The notes: generated from the sequence alone by a model not told the origin. A stretch of 14,080 bases of DNA from Candidatus Beckwithbacteria bacterium (GCA_012798485.1 JAAZND010000024.1:1-14080); one strand, 5' to 3'. Positions 6,566 to 13,939 are shown, counted from the stretch's first letter. Program-made: numbers and translations.

Positions 6566-7306
6566 GTGGATATACCAGCACTAACAGATCGTCAAATTCA
6601 AATTCTTAAATGCGTGATTGATGAACATATCAAAACTGGTGAGGCTGTTGGGAGTGATACTTTGGACAAAAAATATAATTTAGGTGTTTCTCCTGCCACT
6701 ATTCGTAACGAAATGGTTATTCTCACTCAACAGGGTTTTCTTGAACAACCTCATACTTCTTCTGGAAGAATTCCTACTCCTATGGCTTTAAAATTTTTTA
6801 TTAAACAGCTGATGCATGAAAAAGATTTAGGAGTTTCTGAAGAAGTTGATGTAAAGGCAAAAATCTGGGATTATCGTGATCGGATTGATCGTCTTTTACA
6901 CGAATCTACCAAAGTCTTGTCTCACAAAACTAATAGCATTGCCTTGGCTTTGACAGATCAGGGTGATGTTTATCATGCTGGTTATTCTAATATTCTAGAC
7001 TTGCCGGAATTTTTTGATATTGATGTGACTAAGACTGTGCTTTCTCTTCTTGACGATCTTGATACGATGCAAAAGATTTTAAATCGTGCTTATGGAGAAG
7101 AAGCAATTCACGTCCTGATTGGCGATGACTTTGATATTGAGTTTCTTTATTCCTGCGGTATGGTTTATACCGATATTAATTTAGGTTCTTATGGTGGTGG
7201 TCGAATTGGGGTTTTAGGTCCATCCCGTCTTGATTATCCTTATATCATTCCAGTGGTGCGTTATTTTGGCAAACTTATTAATGAAATTACTAAAAATTGG
7301 GAATAA
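6566..7306 (+). CDS. hrcA: Heat-inducible transcription repressor HrcA (short form)
   Basis: 246 residues; typical HrcA has about 340. The N-terminal winged helix is complete: LTDRQIQILKCVIDEHIKTGEAVGS (6-30), recognition helix VSPATIRNEM (41-50) and wing TSSGRIPT (64-71). The C-terminal GAF-like part is also recognisable, ending in GRIGVLGPSRLDYPYIIPVVRYFGKLINEI. The roughly 100 missing residues fall in the middle, most likely the inserted dimerisation domain and parts of the GAF-like domain. HrcA represses chaperone genes by binding CIRCE and needs GroEL to stay active. Start is GTG at 6566: no in-frame ATG lies upstream before the stop at 6545. First gene of the group hrcA-grpE-dnaK, under its own operator. 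Confidence 0.93.
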   Translation: MDIPALTDRQIQILKCVIDEHIKTGEAVGSDTLDKKYNLGVSPATIRNEMVILTQQGFLEQPHTSSGRIPTPMALKFFIKQLMHEKDLGVSEEVDVKAKIWDYRDRIDRLLHESTKVLSHKTNSIALALTDQGDVYHAGYSNILDLPEFFDIDVTKTVLSLLDDLDTMQKILNRAYGEEAIHVLIGDDFDIEFLYSCGMVYTDINLGSYGGGRIGVLGPSRLDYPYIIPVVRYFGKLINEITKNWE

Positions 7307-7338
7307 TCCGTTCTGCTAAAAGCAGTCCGAGATAGATT

Positions 7339-7842
7339 ATGAAAAAACAAAACCTAAAACCAGAACCAAAGTTAGAAAATATACAGGAAGACTTAGAAAA
7401 ATTGGAAAAATTAGATCAAGAAAATGAAGAAGTTACACTTTTAAAAAGAGAGCTGCAAGAAGCTCAAACAAAATATTTAAGAGCAATAGCGGATTACCAA
7501 AATTTGGAAAAAAGAGTAGCCCAGGAAAAACAGATTTGGATTAAAATGGCTAACTCAGATTTACTCATCAGATTTTTAACTATTGCTGATGATTTGGATC
7601 GAGCTGCCAATTTTATCAAAGATGCCGGACTGAATATGGTTCGAGATAATTTGACAAAATTATTAGCTGAATTTGGAGTCGAAGAAATTCAGGTTTTAGG
7701 CAAAAAATTTGATCATGAAATTATGGAATGTGTAGGCAAAGAAGAATGTAAAGATAAGAGAGTAGTCGTTAAAGTCGAAAGTAAAGGTTATAAACTTTAT
7801 GACAAAGTTATTCGTCCAGCAAAAGTAATTGTTGGGCAGTAA
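7339..7842 (+). CDS. grpE: GrpE, nucleotide exchange factor of DnaK
   Basis: 167 residues. A charged, coiled-coil-forming N-terminal half (about 10-65) leads into the conserved RAIADYQNLEKRVAQE run, the four-helix region LLIRFLTIADDLDRA, and the C-terminal beta-wing with FGVEEIQVLGKKFDHEIMECVG and GYKLYDKVIRPAKVIV. The dimer opens the DnaK nucleotide site to release ADP. It lies 32 bases after hrcA; that gap holds a small hairpin (CTGCT 7313-7317 / AGCAG 7321-7325, loop AAA), which could be an mRNA processing or stability element. The family usually has FDP before the His-Glu pair; here it reads FDHEIME. Confidence 0.95.
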   Translation: MKKQNLKPEPKLENIQEDLEKLEKLDQENEEVTLLKRELQEAQTKYLRAIADYQNLEKRVAQEKQIWIKMANSDLLIRFLTIADDLDRAANFIKDAGLNMVRDNLTKLLAEFGVEEIQVLGKKFDHEIMECVGKEECKDKRVVVKVESKGYKLYDKVIRPAKVIVGQ

Positions 7843-7963
7843 AACAAAATTAAAAATTATAATTACAATTTAAACTTTAAAAATTATATTTTTTTAGAAA
7901 AGTGTTTAAAATGTATTTTGCTTAAATTTTTTATTTAACATTTTACATTTTAAATTTATCAAA

Positions 7964-9880
7964 ATGGCAAGTTCAAAAATTATTGGTATTGATTTAGGTA
8001 CAACCAACTCTTGTGTGGCTATTATGGAAGGAGGCAAACCAAAAGTGATTCCTTCTTCAGAGGGCAATAATACTGTACCTTCGATTGTGGAACCCACTAA
8101 AAATCTGGTTGGAGAAGTCGCTAAAAGACAAATGGTGTTAAATCCTCAAAATACTATTTATTCAGTAAAAAGATTGATGGGGCGCAAATTAACTGACAGC
8201 GAAGTCAAAAGAACTCAGGAAATGGTACCTTACAAAATTGTGGATGGTAAAAATGGCAGTGCTGCGGTAGAAGTTAATGGTAAAACTTATACTCCTCAGG
8301 AAATTTCTGCCAAAATTTTACAAAAACTCAAAACTGACGCTGAAAGTTATCTTGGCGAAAAAATTGATAAAGCGGTGATTACTGTGCCAGCTTATTTTAA
8401 TGATTCACAAAGACAGGCTACCAAACAGGCTGGAGAAATTGCCGGTTTGACTGTTGAGAGAATTATCAATGAACCCACGGCTGCAGCTTTAGCTTACGGA
8501 TCAGAGAGAAACAAAGCTGAAAAAATTGCTGTTTATGACCTTGGAGGTGGCACTTTTGATATTTCTATTTTAGAACTTGGCGACAATGTTTATGAAGTCA
8601 AATCTACCAATGGAGATACTCATCTTGGCGGAGATGACTTTGATCAGAAAGTGATCGATTGGGTAGTTGATGAATTTAAAAAAGAAAATGGGGTTGATCT
8701 TAAAAAAGATCCTCAAGCTTTGCAAAGAATCAAGGATGCTGCGGAAAAAGCCAAAAAGGAACTTTCCTCTTCTATGGAAACTGAAATTAATCAGCCATTT
8801 ATTACTCAAGGGAAAGATGGTCAGCCTTTACATTTGACTATGAAATTGACTCGTGCCAAGCTTGAACAATTGACTCAAGATTTGATTGATCAAACTATGG
8901 AACCAGTTAAAAAAGCTTTGAAAGATGCCAAATTGGAAGCTAAAGATATTGATGAAGTCATTTTAGTTGGCGGTATGACTCGTATGCCAAAAGTGGTTGA
9001 AACCGTCAAAGCCTTTTTTAGCAAAGAACCAAACAAATCAGTCAATCCTGATGAGGTTGTTGCAGTTGGGGCTTCGATTCAAGCTGGAGTTTTGATGGGA
9101 GACGTTAAAGATGTTTTGCTTTTGGACGTTACACCTTTGACTTTATCTATTGAAACTTTGGGCGGAGTGGCTACGCCAATGATTGAGAGAAATACCACTG
9201 TGCCAACTTCTAAATCTCAGGTTTATTCAACTGCCGCAGACAATCAGACTCAAGTGGAAATTAATGTTTTGCAGGGAGAAAGACCAATGGCAGTTGATAA
9301 CAAATCATTAGGACGCTTTATTCTTGATGGTATTCCACCTGCACCAAGAGGAATTCCTCAAATCGAAGTGACTTTTGAGCTTGATGCTAATGGTATTTTG
9401 AATGTGAGTGCTAAGGATAAAGCTACTAATAAAGAGCAAAGAATTACGATTAAAGGCTCAACAGAAATTTCTGATGAAGAAATTGAAAAAATGAAAAAAG
9501 AAGCTGAGCTTCATGCTGAAGAAGATAAGCTTAAGAAAGAAAGAAGTGATGCTCGTAATCAAGCTGATAGTTTGATTTTCACGGCAGAAAAAACTCTCAA
9601 AGATGCCGGTGATAAAGTAAATGCTGATGACAAGAAGAAAGTCGAAGAAGCAGTTGCCGATCTTAAACAGGCAATTGCCAAAGATGATTTTAATAAAGAA
9701 GATGTAGAAGCAAAGTCTAAAGTTTTGTCTGAAGCTTTATCTAAAGTTGGTGAAGCTATGTATAAACAAAATGATCAGACTCAACAGTCAAAGGCTGAAG
9801 GTCAAGATTCTGAAGAACCAAAAGTAGATGGTAAAGCTGAAAAACAGAAAGTGGAAGAGGGCGAAGTAGTGAATGAATAA
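7964..9880 (+). CDS. dnaK: Chaperone DnaK (Hsp70)
   Basis: 638 residues, full length. ATPase domain motifs: GIDLGTTNS at 8-16, VPAYFNDSQRQATKQAG at 141-157, INEPTAAALAYG at 168-179, DLGGGTFDISI at 192-202, LVGGMTRMP at 334-342. The hydrophobic interdomain linker VLLLD is at 384-388, followed by the substrate-binding beta domain (VTPLTLSIETLGG onward) and a charged helical lid with a Lys/Glu-rich tail. It refolds client proteins with DnaJ and GrpE. It lies 121 bases after grpE; that AT-rich gap shows no CIRCE and no strong promoter, so transcription probably comes from the hrcA promoter. It is followed by two strong palindromes that may end or protect the transcript. Confidence 0.99.
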   Translation: MASSKIIGIDLGTTNSCVAIMEGGKPKVIPSSEGNNTVPSIVEPTKNLVGEVAKRQMVLNPQNTIYSVKRLMGRKLTDSEVKRTQEMVPYKIVDGKNGSAAVEVNGKTYTPQEISAKILQKLKTDAESYLGEKIDKAVITVPAYFNDSQRQATKQAGEIAGLTVERIINEPTAAALAYGSERNKAEKIAVYDLGGGTFDISILELGDNVYEVKSTNGDTHLGGDDFDQKVIDWVVDEFKKENGVDLKKDPQALQRIKDAAEKAKKELSSSMETEINQPFITQGKDGQPLHLTMKLTRAKLEQLTQDLIDQTMEPVKKALKDAKLEAKDIDEVILVGGMTRMPKVVETVKAFFSKEPNKSVNPDEVVAVGASIQAGVLMGDVKDVLLLDVTPLTLSIETLGGVATPMIERNTTVPTSKSQVYSTAADNQTQVEINVLQGERPMAVDNKSLGRFILDGIPPAPRGIPQIEVTFELDANGILNVSAKDKATNKEQRITIKGSTEISDEEIEKMKKEAELHAEEDKLKKERSDARNQADSLIFTAEKTLKDAGDKVNADDKKKVEEAVADLKQAIAKDDFNKEDVEAKSKVLSEALSKVGEAMYKQNDQTQQSKAEGQDSEEPKVDGKAEKQKVEEGEVVNE

Positions 9881-9895
9881 GATAAGTAGTAGTAA

Positions 9896-9933
9896 GCCTG
9901 CCTGCAACGCTATGCGTAGCATTGCGGGTAGGC
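9896..9933 (+). repeat. Palindromic repeat element 1 downstream of dnaK
   Basis: A 38-base hairpin with 17-base arms (9896-9912 and 9917-9933) and a 4-base loop; as RNA it has 14 Watson-Crick pairs, two G-U pairs and one mismatch. It begins with GCCTGCCTGCAA and ends with TTGCGGGTAGGC. It is GC-rich in an AT-rich genome and has no T-run after it, so it looks like a dispersed repetitive palindrome more than a simple terminator. The CCTGC-type core resembles the insert in element 3. Confidence 0.75.
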
Positions 9934-9956
9934 ATTAAATAAAAAGTAAATAAAGT

Positions 9957-9979
9957 GGGGCGGGCTGAAAGCCCGCCCC
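9957..9979 (+). repeat. GC-rich perfect hairpin (element 2) between dnaK and dnaJ
   Basis: GGGGCGGGC (9957-9965) and GCCCGCCCC (9971-9979) pair perfectly over 9 G/C pairs around loop TGAAA. It is extremely stable but followed by taaaaatacc, not a T-tract, so it is not a standard intrinsic terminator. It may still mark the 3' end of the dnaK transcript or stabilise it. It looks like a dispersed palindromic unit, unlike the surrounding base composition. Confidence 0.75.
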
Positions 9980-10005
9980 TAAAAATACCTAAATTGAATT
10001 ATTAT

Positions 10006-10064
10006 AGAAAGTAAATATTTAGTATAATAAAAAATCTTATAATATTTAATACTAAATTCTTTCT
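10006..10064 (+). promoter_or_regulatory. dnaJ upstream region: two -10 boxes within an inverted repeat
   Basis: Two perfect TATAAT sequences (10023-10028 and 10038-10043) lie upstream of dnaJ. They are enclosed by an interrupted inverted repeat: AGAAAG (10006-10011) plus ATTTAGTAT (10017-10025) on the left, ATACTAAAT (10049-10057) plus CTTTCT (10059-10064) on the right. No good -35 box and no CIRCE are seen. The downstream -10 would give a start near 10050 and a leader of about 30 bases. Confidence 0.4.
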
Positions 10065-10079
10065 ACTAAAAACTTAATT

Positions 10080-10937
10080 ATGACAACCAAACGAGATTAC
10101 TATGAAATTCTAGGTATCAGTAAATCGGCAACAACAGATGAAATCAAAAAAGCTTATCGAAAGCTGGCTATGAAATATCATCCAGATGTGAATAAGGATG
10201 ATAATGATGCGGCTGCAAAATTTAAAGAAGTTTCTGAAGCTTATCAGGTTTTATCTGATGCTAAGAAAAAACAGCAATATGATCAGTTTGGTCATGCCGC
10301 TTTTGAGGGAGCTTCAGGTTTTGGTGGCTTTCAAGGCGGTCAATCATACCGTAGTGGACCTTTTACTTATACTTATTCGTCTTCCAATAGCGGTTTTAAT
10401 TTTGATGATTTTGGAGATCCTTTTGATTTGTTTGAACAATTTTTTGGAGGAGGTTTTGGCGGGTTTAGGTCTAGGCCACAAAAACCTCGTTATTCAATTA
10501 GGATTGAATTTATGGAGGCGATTAGAGGAGTTGAGAAAAAAATTGTCCATCAAGGGAAAGAACATAGTATTAAAGTTCCGGCAGGAGTGGATAATGGTAC
10601 GAGAATTAGATTTAATGATTTTGATATTACTATTGATGTGAGACCTCATGATCAATTTAAAAGAGAGAATTATGATTTATTTATCGATCATCAAATTCCC
10701 TTTACTTTGGCTGCTCTTGGAGGAGAAACAGCTGTCCCTACGATTGATGGCGATTTGACTATTAAAATTAGACAAGGAACACAACCAAACACTATGGTGA
10801 GACTGAGAGAGAAAGGTGTGCCTTATTTAAGATCTAAAGGTAGAGGTGATCAATATATCCGTTTAGTCATCGAAGTGCCTAAGAGTTTGACTCGTGAGCA
10901 AAAAAGACTTCTCCAACAGTTAGATGAAACTTTGTAA
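10080..10937 (+). CDS. dnaJ: J-domain co-chaperone, DnaJ class B (no zinc finger)
   Basis: 285 residues. J domain at 6-70 with the catalytic HPD at 34-36 in KYHPDVNKD. A Gly/Phe-rich region follows (about 73-136, for example GFGGFQGG and FFGGGFGGF). The sequence then passes straight into the C-terminal client-binding beta domains (PRYSIRIEFMEAIRGVEKKI onward) without the four CxxCxGxG repeats; I see no cysteine in the whole protein. This is the layout of CbpA and class B Hsp40 rather than classical DnaJ of about 375 residues. As the nearest J protein to dnaK it probably serves as the main DnaK partner, stimulating its ATPase and delivering clients. It is separated from dnaK by 199 bases with two palindromes and appears to have its own promoter. 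The symbol cbpA would also be defensible. Confidence 0.93.
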   Translation: MTTKRDYYEILGISKSATTDEIKKAYRKLAMKYHPDVNKDDNDAAAKFKEVSEAYQVLSDAKKKQQYDQFGHAAFEGASGFGGFQGGQSYRSGPFTYTYSSSNSGFNFDDFGDPFDLFEQFFGGGFGGFRSRPQKPRYSIRIEFMEAIRGVEKKIVHQGKEHSIKVPAGVDNGTRIRFNDFDITIDVRPHDQFKRENYDLFIDHQIPFTLAALGGETAVPTIDGDLTIKIRQGTQPNTMVRLREKGVPYLRSKGRGDQYIRLVIEVPKSLTREQKRLLQQLDETL

Positions 10938-10950
10938 AACTTTACTAATT

Positions 10951-11032
10951 TGTCATACTGAACCTGTCTGCCGATAGGCAAGCTTGTTTCAGCATCTTTT
11001 ATATTAGATTCCGAAACAAGTTCGGAATGACA
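10951..11032 (+). repeat. Palindromic repeat element 3 between dnaJ and pyrH, with nested insert
   Basis: Outer arms TGTCATACTGAA (10951-10962) and TTCGGAATGACA (11021-11032), then inner arms 10983-10997 and 11006-11020 (13 of 15 complementary) around an 8-base loop. The right arm is a continuous 27 bases, while the left arm is the same 27 bases interrupted by 20 extra bases at 10963-10982 (starting CCTGTCTGCCG), themselves an imperfect palindrome. It has the form of a dispersed intergenic palindrome that has been invaded by a smaller one. Confidence 0.75.
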
Positions 11033-11161
11033 AGTTTTATGTTTCTATTCGGTTTTTTTAAAAATTAATTTTTCAGATTGCATTCTTCCTAATTTTTGTT
11101 TAACTTATAAGATAAGTAGTAAAATATTATTAATTTTTTAAAAACAAGTTTAGAAAAAACC

Positions 11162-11167
11162 TATAAT
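11162..11167 (+). promoter_or_regulatory. Putative pyrH promoter (-10 box)
   Basis: A perfect TATAAT ends 16 bases before the pyrH ATG, and TTAAAA at 11138-11143 (4 of 6 to the -35 consensus) lies 18 bases upstream. Transcription would start near 11174, giving a leader of about 10 bases without room for a normal ribosome binding site. The rest of the gap after element 3 (11033-11137) is AT-rich, with a 14-base self-complementary AAAAATTAATTTTT at 11060-11073. Confidence 0.45.
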
Positions 11168-11183
11168 TCTAAATTTTTCAACT

Positions 11184-11936
11184 ATGATGGAAATAGCAGG
11201 AAAAACTAAATTTAAAAGAGTACTTATCAAGCTTACTGGAGAATTTTTGAGTAAAGAAGGAGAAAAAGGGATTAATTTTCATGAAGTTGATAAAGTAGCT
11301 CAAGGAATCTTAGAAATTAAGCAAAGAACCGGCAGTCAAATGGCAATTGTAGTTGGAGGTGGGAATTTGATGAGGGGCAGAGATATTGCCGATTCAGATG
11401 TTGATCGAGCTGTTGCTGATTATATTGGTTCTTTGGGGACAGTGATGAATGGGTTGGCTTTGGAGGAATCTTTGAATCGACTTTCTGGTGATTCAAGAAA
11501 AGCAGTACTTTTAACTGCTTTGCCAATTTCAGCTGTGGCTGAACCTTTTTATCGAAAGCGTGCGCTTAAACATCTTGATAGTGATAAAATTGTAGTTTTG
11601 GGTGGTGGAACCGGTAACCCTTTTTTCACAACTGATTCGGCTGCAGCACTTCGAGCTGCTGAGCTTAAATGCGAGGTGATTTTAAAAGGAAGCACAATAG
11701 ATGGGATTTACACGGCAGATCCCAAAAAAGACCCGACAGCTAGAAAATATAAATATCTGACTTATCAAACTGCACTAGAAAAAAAACTGGAAGTCATGGA
11801 TAATAATGCTTTTGCTATCTGTCAAAGAGAAAATATCCCTATTTTGGTTTTTCAAGCTGAAGATCTTGGCAGTATTTTAAGTGGAGAAAAAGTAGGAACA
11901 ATGGTCAGCAACCGTCCTGATGAATTTTTTGAATAA
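11184..11936 (+). CDS. pyrH: UMP kinase (uridylate kinase)
   Basis: 250 residues of the amino acid kinase fold. Phosphate-binding motifs: LIKLTGE at 14-20 and VVGGGNLMRG at 56-65; then GGGTGNPFFTTDSAA at 140-154 and the nucleotide site STIDGIYTADP at 170-180, all diagnostic of bacterial PyrH rather than aspartokinase or carbamate kinase. It converts UMP to UDP with ATP in the cytoplasm, as a hexamer in characterised cases. Two adjacent ATG codons (11184 and 11187) could start it; the family aligns from about KFKRVLIK, so either is possible. The usual neighbours tsf and frr are absent: upstream is repeat element 3, downstream element 4. Stop TAA. Confidence 0.97.
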   Translation: MMEIAGKTKFKRVLIKLTGEFLSKEGEKGINFHEVDKVAQGILEIKQRTGSQMAIVVGGGNLMRGRDIADSDVDRAVADYIGSLGTVMNGLALEESLNRLSGDSRKAVLLTALPISAVAEPFYRKRALKHLDSDKIVVLGGGTGNPFFTTDSAAALRAAELKCEVILKGSTIDGIYTADPKKDPTARKYKYLTYQTALEKKLEVMDNNAFAICQRENIPILVFQAEDLGSILSGEKVGTMVSNRPDEFFE

Positions 11937-11942
11937 ATTATG

Positions 11943-12023
11943 GTGTCATTCTGAGCAAAGCGAACGGCAGACAGGGAATCTTGAATAAATAAGATCATTT
12001 GGGTTTTACCTTCAGGATGACAC
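11943..12023 (+). repeat. Palindromic repeat element 4 between pyrH and the GNAT gene
   Basis: Outer arms GTGTCATTCTG (11943-11953) and CAGGATGACAC (12013-12023) are complementary in 10 of 11 positions; an inner stem ATCTT (11978-11982) / AAGAT (11991-11995) lies inside. At 11965-11975 it carries CGGCAGACAGG, the exact reverse complement of CCTGTCTGCCG in element 3. It almost fills the gap, starting 7 bases after pyrH and ending 9 bases before the next ATG. Confidence 0.7.
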
Positions 12024-12032
12024 ATAAAATTT

Positions 12033-12503
12033 ATGAAAATTAGTATTAGAAAAGCAGATCTATCTGATTGGGAAATGATTCAAGAACTTAATAATGAAGT
12101 TTTTATTGCTGATGCTGAGTATGATCCTTATTTAGATTTAGATTGGCCTTTTCCAGAGTCAGGAATTAGTTATTATAAAGATAAAATTAAAGACCCTAAA
12201 ACATGCTGTCTAATTGCAGAAGATAAAGCTAATAATCAACCTATTGGTTATCTCTTTGCTAGTGAAGTTAGTTATCCATATAGAAAATTAAAAATTATTG
12301 AATTAGAAAATATGGGAGTGACATCTAATTATAGATCAAAAGGGATTGGTACATTATTACTTAATTATTTTCGTGAATGGAGTAAAAAAAGAGAATTTGA
12401 TACCATTTATGTTAATGTCTACTTTGTAAATAAAAAAGTTAGTAAATTTTATTCAAAAAATGGTTTTACTCCAAGAGATATGATATTAGAAAGTAAAATT
12501 TAA
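12033..12503 (+). CDS. GNAT-family N-acetyltransferase
   Basis: 156 residues with the Gcn5-related acetyltransferase fold: an N-terminal IRKADLSDWEMIQELNNEVF (beta-1/alpha-1), a central strand pair around CCLIAEDKANNQPIGYLFASE, the acetyl-CoA pyrophosphate loop YRSKGIGTLLL (R101-S-K-G-I-G106, matching R/Q-x-x-G-x-G/A), and the C-terminal VNVYFVNKKVSKFYSKNGF that is typical of the family. The substrate cannot be deduced; small molecules, antibiotics or protein N-termini are all possible. The product is cytoplasmic. It begins 9 bases after repeat element 4 and ends 2 bases before gltX, so the two are surely co-transcribed. Its promoter is not obvious and may lie in or before the repeat. Confidence 0.87.
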   Translation: MKISIRKADLSDWEMIQELNNEVFIADAEYDPYLDLDWPFPESGISYYKDKIKDPKTCCLIAEDKANNQPIGYLFASEVSYPYRKLKIIELENMGVTSNYRSKGIGTLLLNYFREWSKKREFDTIYVNVYFVNKKVSKFYSKNGFTPRDMILESKI

Positions 12504-12505
12504 TT

Positions 12506-13939
12506 ATGGTTCATACACGTTTTGCTCCATCACCAACAGGTTTTGTGCATATTGGAAGTATATATAGTGTACTATTAGATTTTGCTGTGGCTCGGAAAAA
12601 TCATGGTAAATTTACGATTCGTATTGAAGATACTGACAGAAACAGATATGTAGCTGATGCAGAAGCAAAACTTTATGAGGCTATTGATTGGTTTGGCTTG
12701 CAAGAAGACGAAAGTTCTCGTAAAGGTGGAAAATTTGCTCCTTATCACCAGTCTGAGCGATTAGCTGTTTATCAAGAATATGTACAAAAATTAATAACTT
12801 CTGGAAATGCATATTATTGTTTTTGCACAACAGAACGCTTGGATCAAATGCGTAAAGACCAACAAAAGTCCGGTAAACCGCCAATGTATGATAAGCATTG
12901 TCGTAATTTATCTGCCGAAGAAGTTAAAGCCAATTTGGATAAAAAAATACCTTATGTTATTCGACTTAAGGTTCCGGAAAATATTGATATAGAAGTCAAT
13001 GATTTAATTAGGGGGAAAATTTTTTTTCCAAGTAAAGATGTCGATGATCAAGTGCTTCTTAAATCTGATGGTTTCCCAACTTATCATTTAGCAGCTATTG
13101 TTGATGATCATCTTATGGAAATCACTCATATTATTCGTGGCGAAGAATGGCTTCCAAGCAGTCCTAAACATGTACTTTTGTATCAAATGTTTGGTTGGCA
13201 GATGCCGGTGCTTTTCCATACTCCAACTCTTAGAAATCCAGATAAAACTAAGCTTTCTAAACGAAAAGGACACACTAATGTTGGTTGGTATCAGGATCAA
13301 GGATTTTTACCAGAAGCAATTCTTAATTTTATTGGTCAACTTGGATGGACTCATCCAGAGGGAAAAGAAATTTTCAGTTTAGAAGAGTTTGTTCAATTAT
13401 TTAAATTAGAAGATGTTTCTCCTGCTGGTCCAGTTTTTGATGAAACAAAACTGCGATGGATGAATGGCAAATATATTCGCGAAATACTTTCTGAGGATGA
13501 ATTATTTGAGAGAATTAAAAAATATCTGACTTTAGCAATTTCTGATCAACAACTTAAAAAAGTGATCCCTCTGATTAAAGAAAGATTGGAAGTTTTAAGC
13601 CAGGTAAATGATTTGTTGCAATTTTTACTTCCTGAGCAACAAATTGATGTAGAGCTTGTCAAAAAACAAAGCAAAAAAACAGAAGAAGAAATAAAAAAGC
13701 TACTTATAGATTTGCAAGAAGCTTTACAAACAGATGAAGAATGGACTGTTCAATCAATTGAATTAGATATTAGAAATCTTAAAGCTAGTTATCCAGATTG
13801 GGGAGGAAGAAATTATTTTATGACCATAAGAGTTGTGACAACAGCTTTTCCCGTTACTCCACCGTTATTTGAATCAATTGAAGTTTTGGGTAAAGAATTG
13901 GTGCTAAAAAGAGTTGAATCAGTGATAAATAAATTATAA
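12506..13939 (+). CDS. gltX: Glutamyl-tRNA synthetase
   Basis: 477 residues, class I synthetase of normal length. HIGH-type motif APSPTGFVHIGS at 7-18, with Ser where most family members have Gly after HIG; FTIRIEDTDRNRYV at 36-49; the catalytic ITHIIRGEEWLPSSPKH at 206-222; and the KMSKS-type loop KLSKRKG at 249-255. The helical anticodon-binding domain fills the C-terminal part (from about 320). It charges tRNA-Glu; whether it also charges tRNA-Gln (followed by GatCAB amidation) cannot be read from the sequence seen here. GluRS rather than GlnRS is supported by RFAPSPTG. It is co-transcribed with the GNAT gene (2-base gap), and its stop is one base from a putative IS end. Confidence 0.97.
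   Translation: MVHTRFAPSPTGFVHIGSIYSVLLDFAVARKNHGKFTIRIEDTDRNRYVADAEAKLYEAIDWFGLQEDESSRKGGKFAPYHQSERLAVYQEYVQKLITSGNAYYCFCTTERLDQMRKDQQKSGKPPMYDKHCRNLSAEEVKANLDKKIPYVIRLKVPENIDIEVNDLIRGKIFFPSKDVDDQVLLKSDGFPTYHLAAIVDDHLMEITHIIRGEEWLPSSPKHVLLYQMFGWQMPVLFHTPTLRNPDKTKLSKRKGHTNVGWYQDQGFLPEAILNFIGQLGWTHPEGKEIFSLEEFVQLFKLEDVSPAGPVFDETKLRWMNGKYIREILSEDELFERIKKYLTLAISDQQLKKVIPLIKERLEVLSQVNDLLQFLLPEQQIDVELVKKQSKKTEEEIKKLLIDLQEALQTDEEWTVQSIELDIRNLKASYPDWGGRNYFMTIRVVTTAFPVTPPLFESIEVLGKELVLKRVESVINKL

Noticed and set aside
7850..7888. 12-base direct repeat TTAAAAATTATA (7850-7861 and 7877-7888) before dnaK
   Set aside because: Composed only of A and T in a very AT-rich gap; chance is a sufficient explanation and no regulator is indicated.
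7843..7963. CIRCE or separate promoter for dnaK
   Set aside because: No GCACTC/GAGTGC-like arms and no acceptable -35/-10 pair were found; read-through from hrcA-grpE is simpler.
9957..9985. Rho-independent terminator after dnaK
   Set aside because: The stem is very strong, but the following bases are taaaaatacc without a T-tract, so it is listed as a palindromic element instead.
10198..10641. 147-residue ORF on the plus strand within dnaJ
   Set aside because: It is an out-of-frame reading of dnaJ, Leu/Ile-rich in the way expected from shifting the Gly/Phe-rich codons; the dnaJ frame is clearly the coding one.
9881..11121. Shared 11-mer GATAAGTAGTA at 9881-9891 and 11111-11121
   Set aside because: Only two copies, no common position relative to genes, and not part of the palindromes; treated as coincidence.
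9896..12023. CRISPR array
   Set aside because: The palindromic elements differ in sequence and are spread over three gaps separated by genes; there is no regular repeat-spacer pattern and no cas gene.
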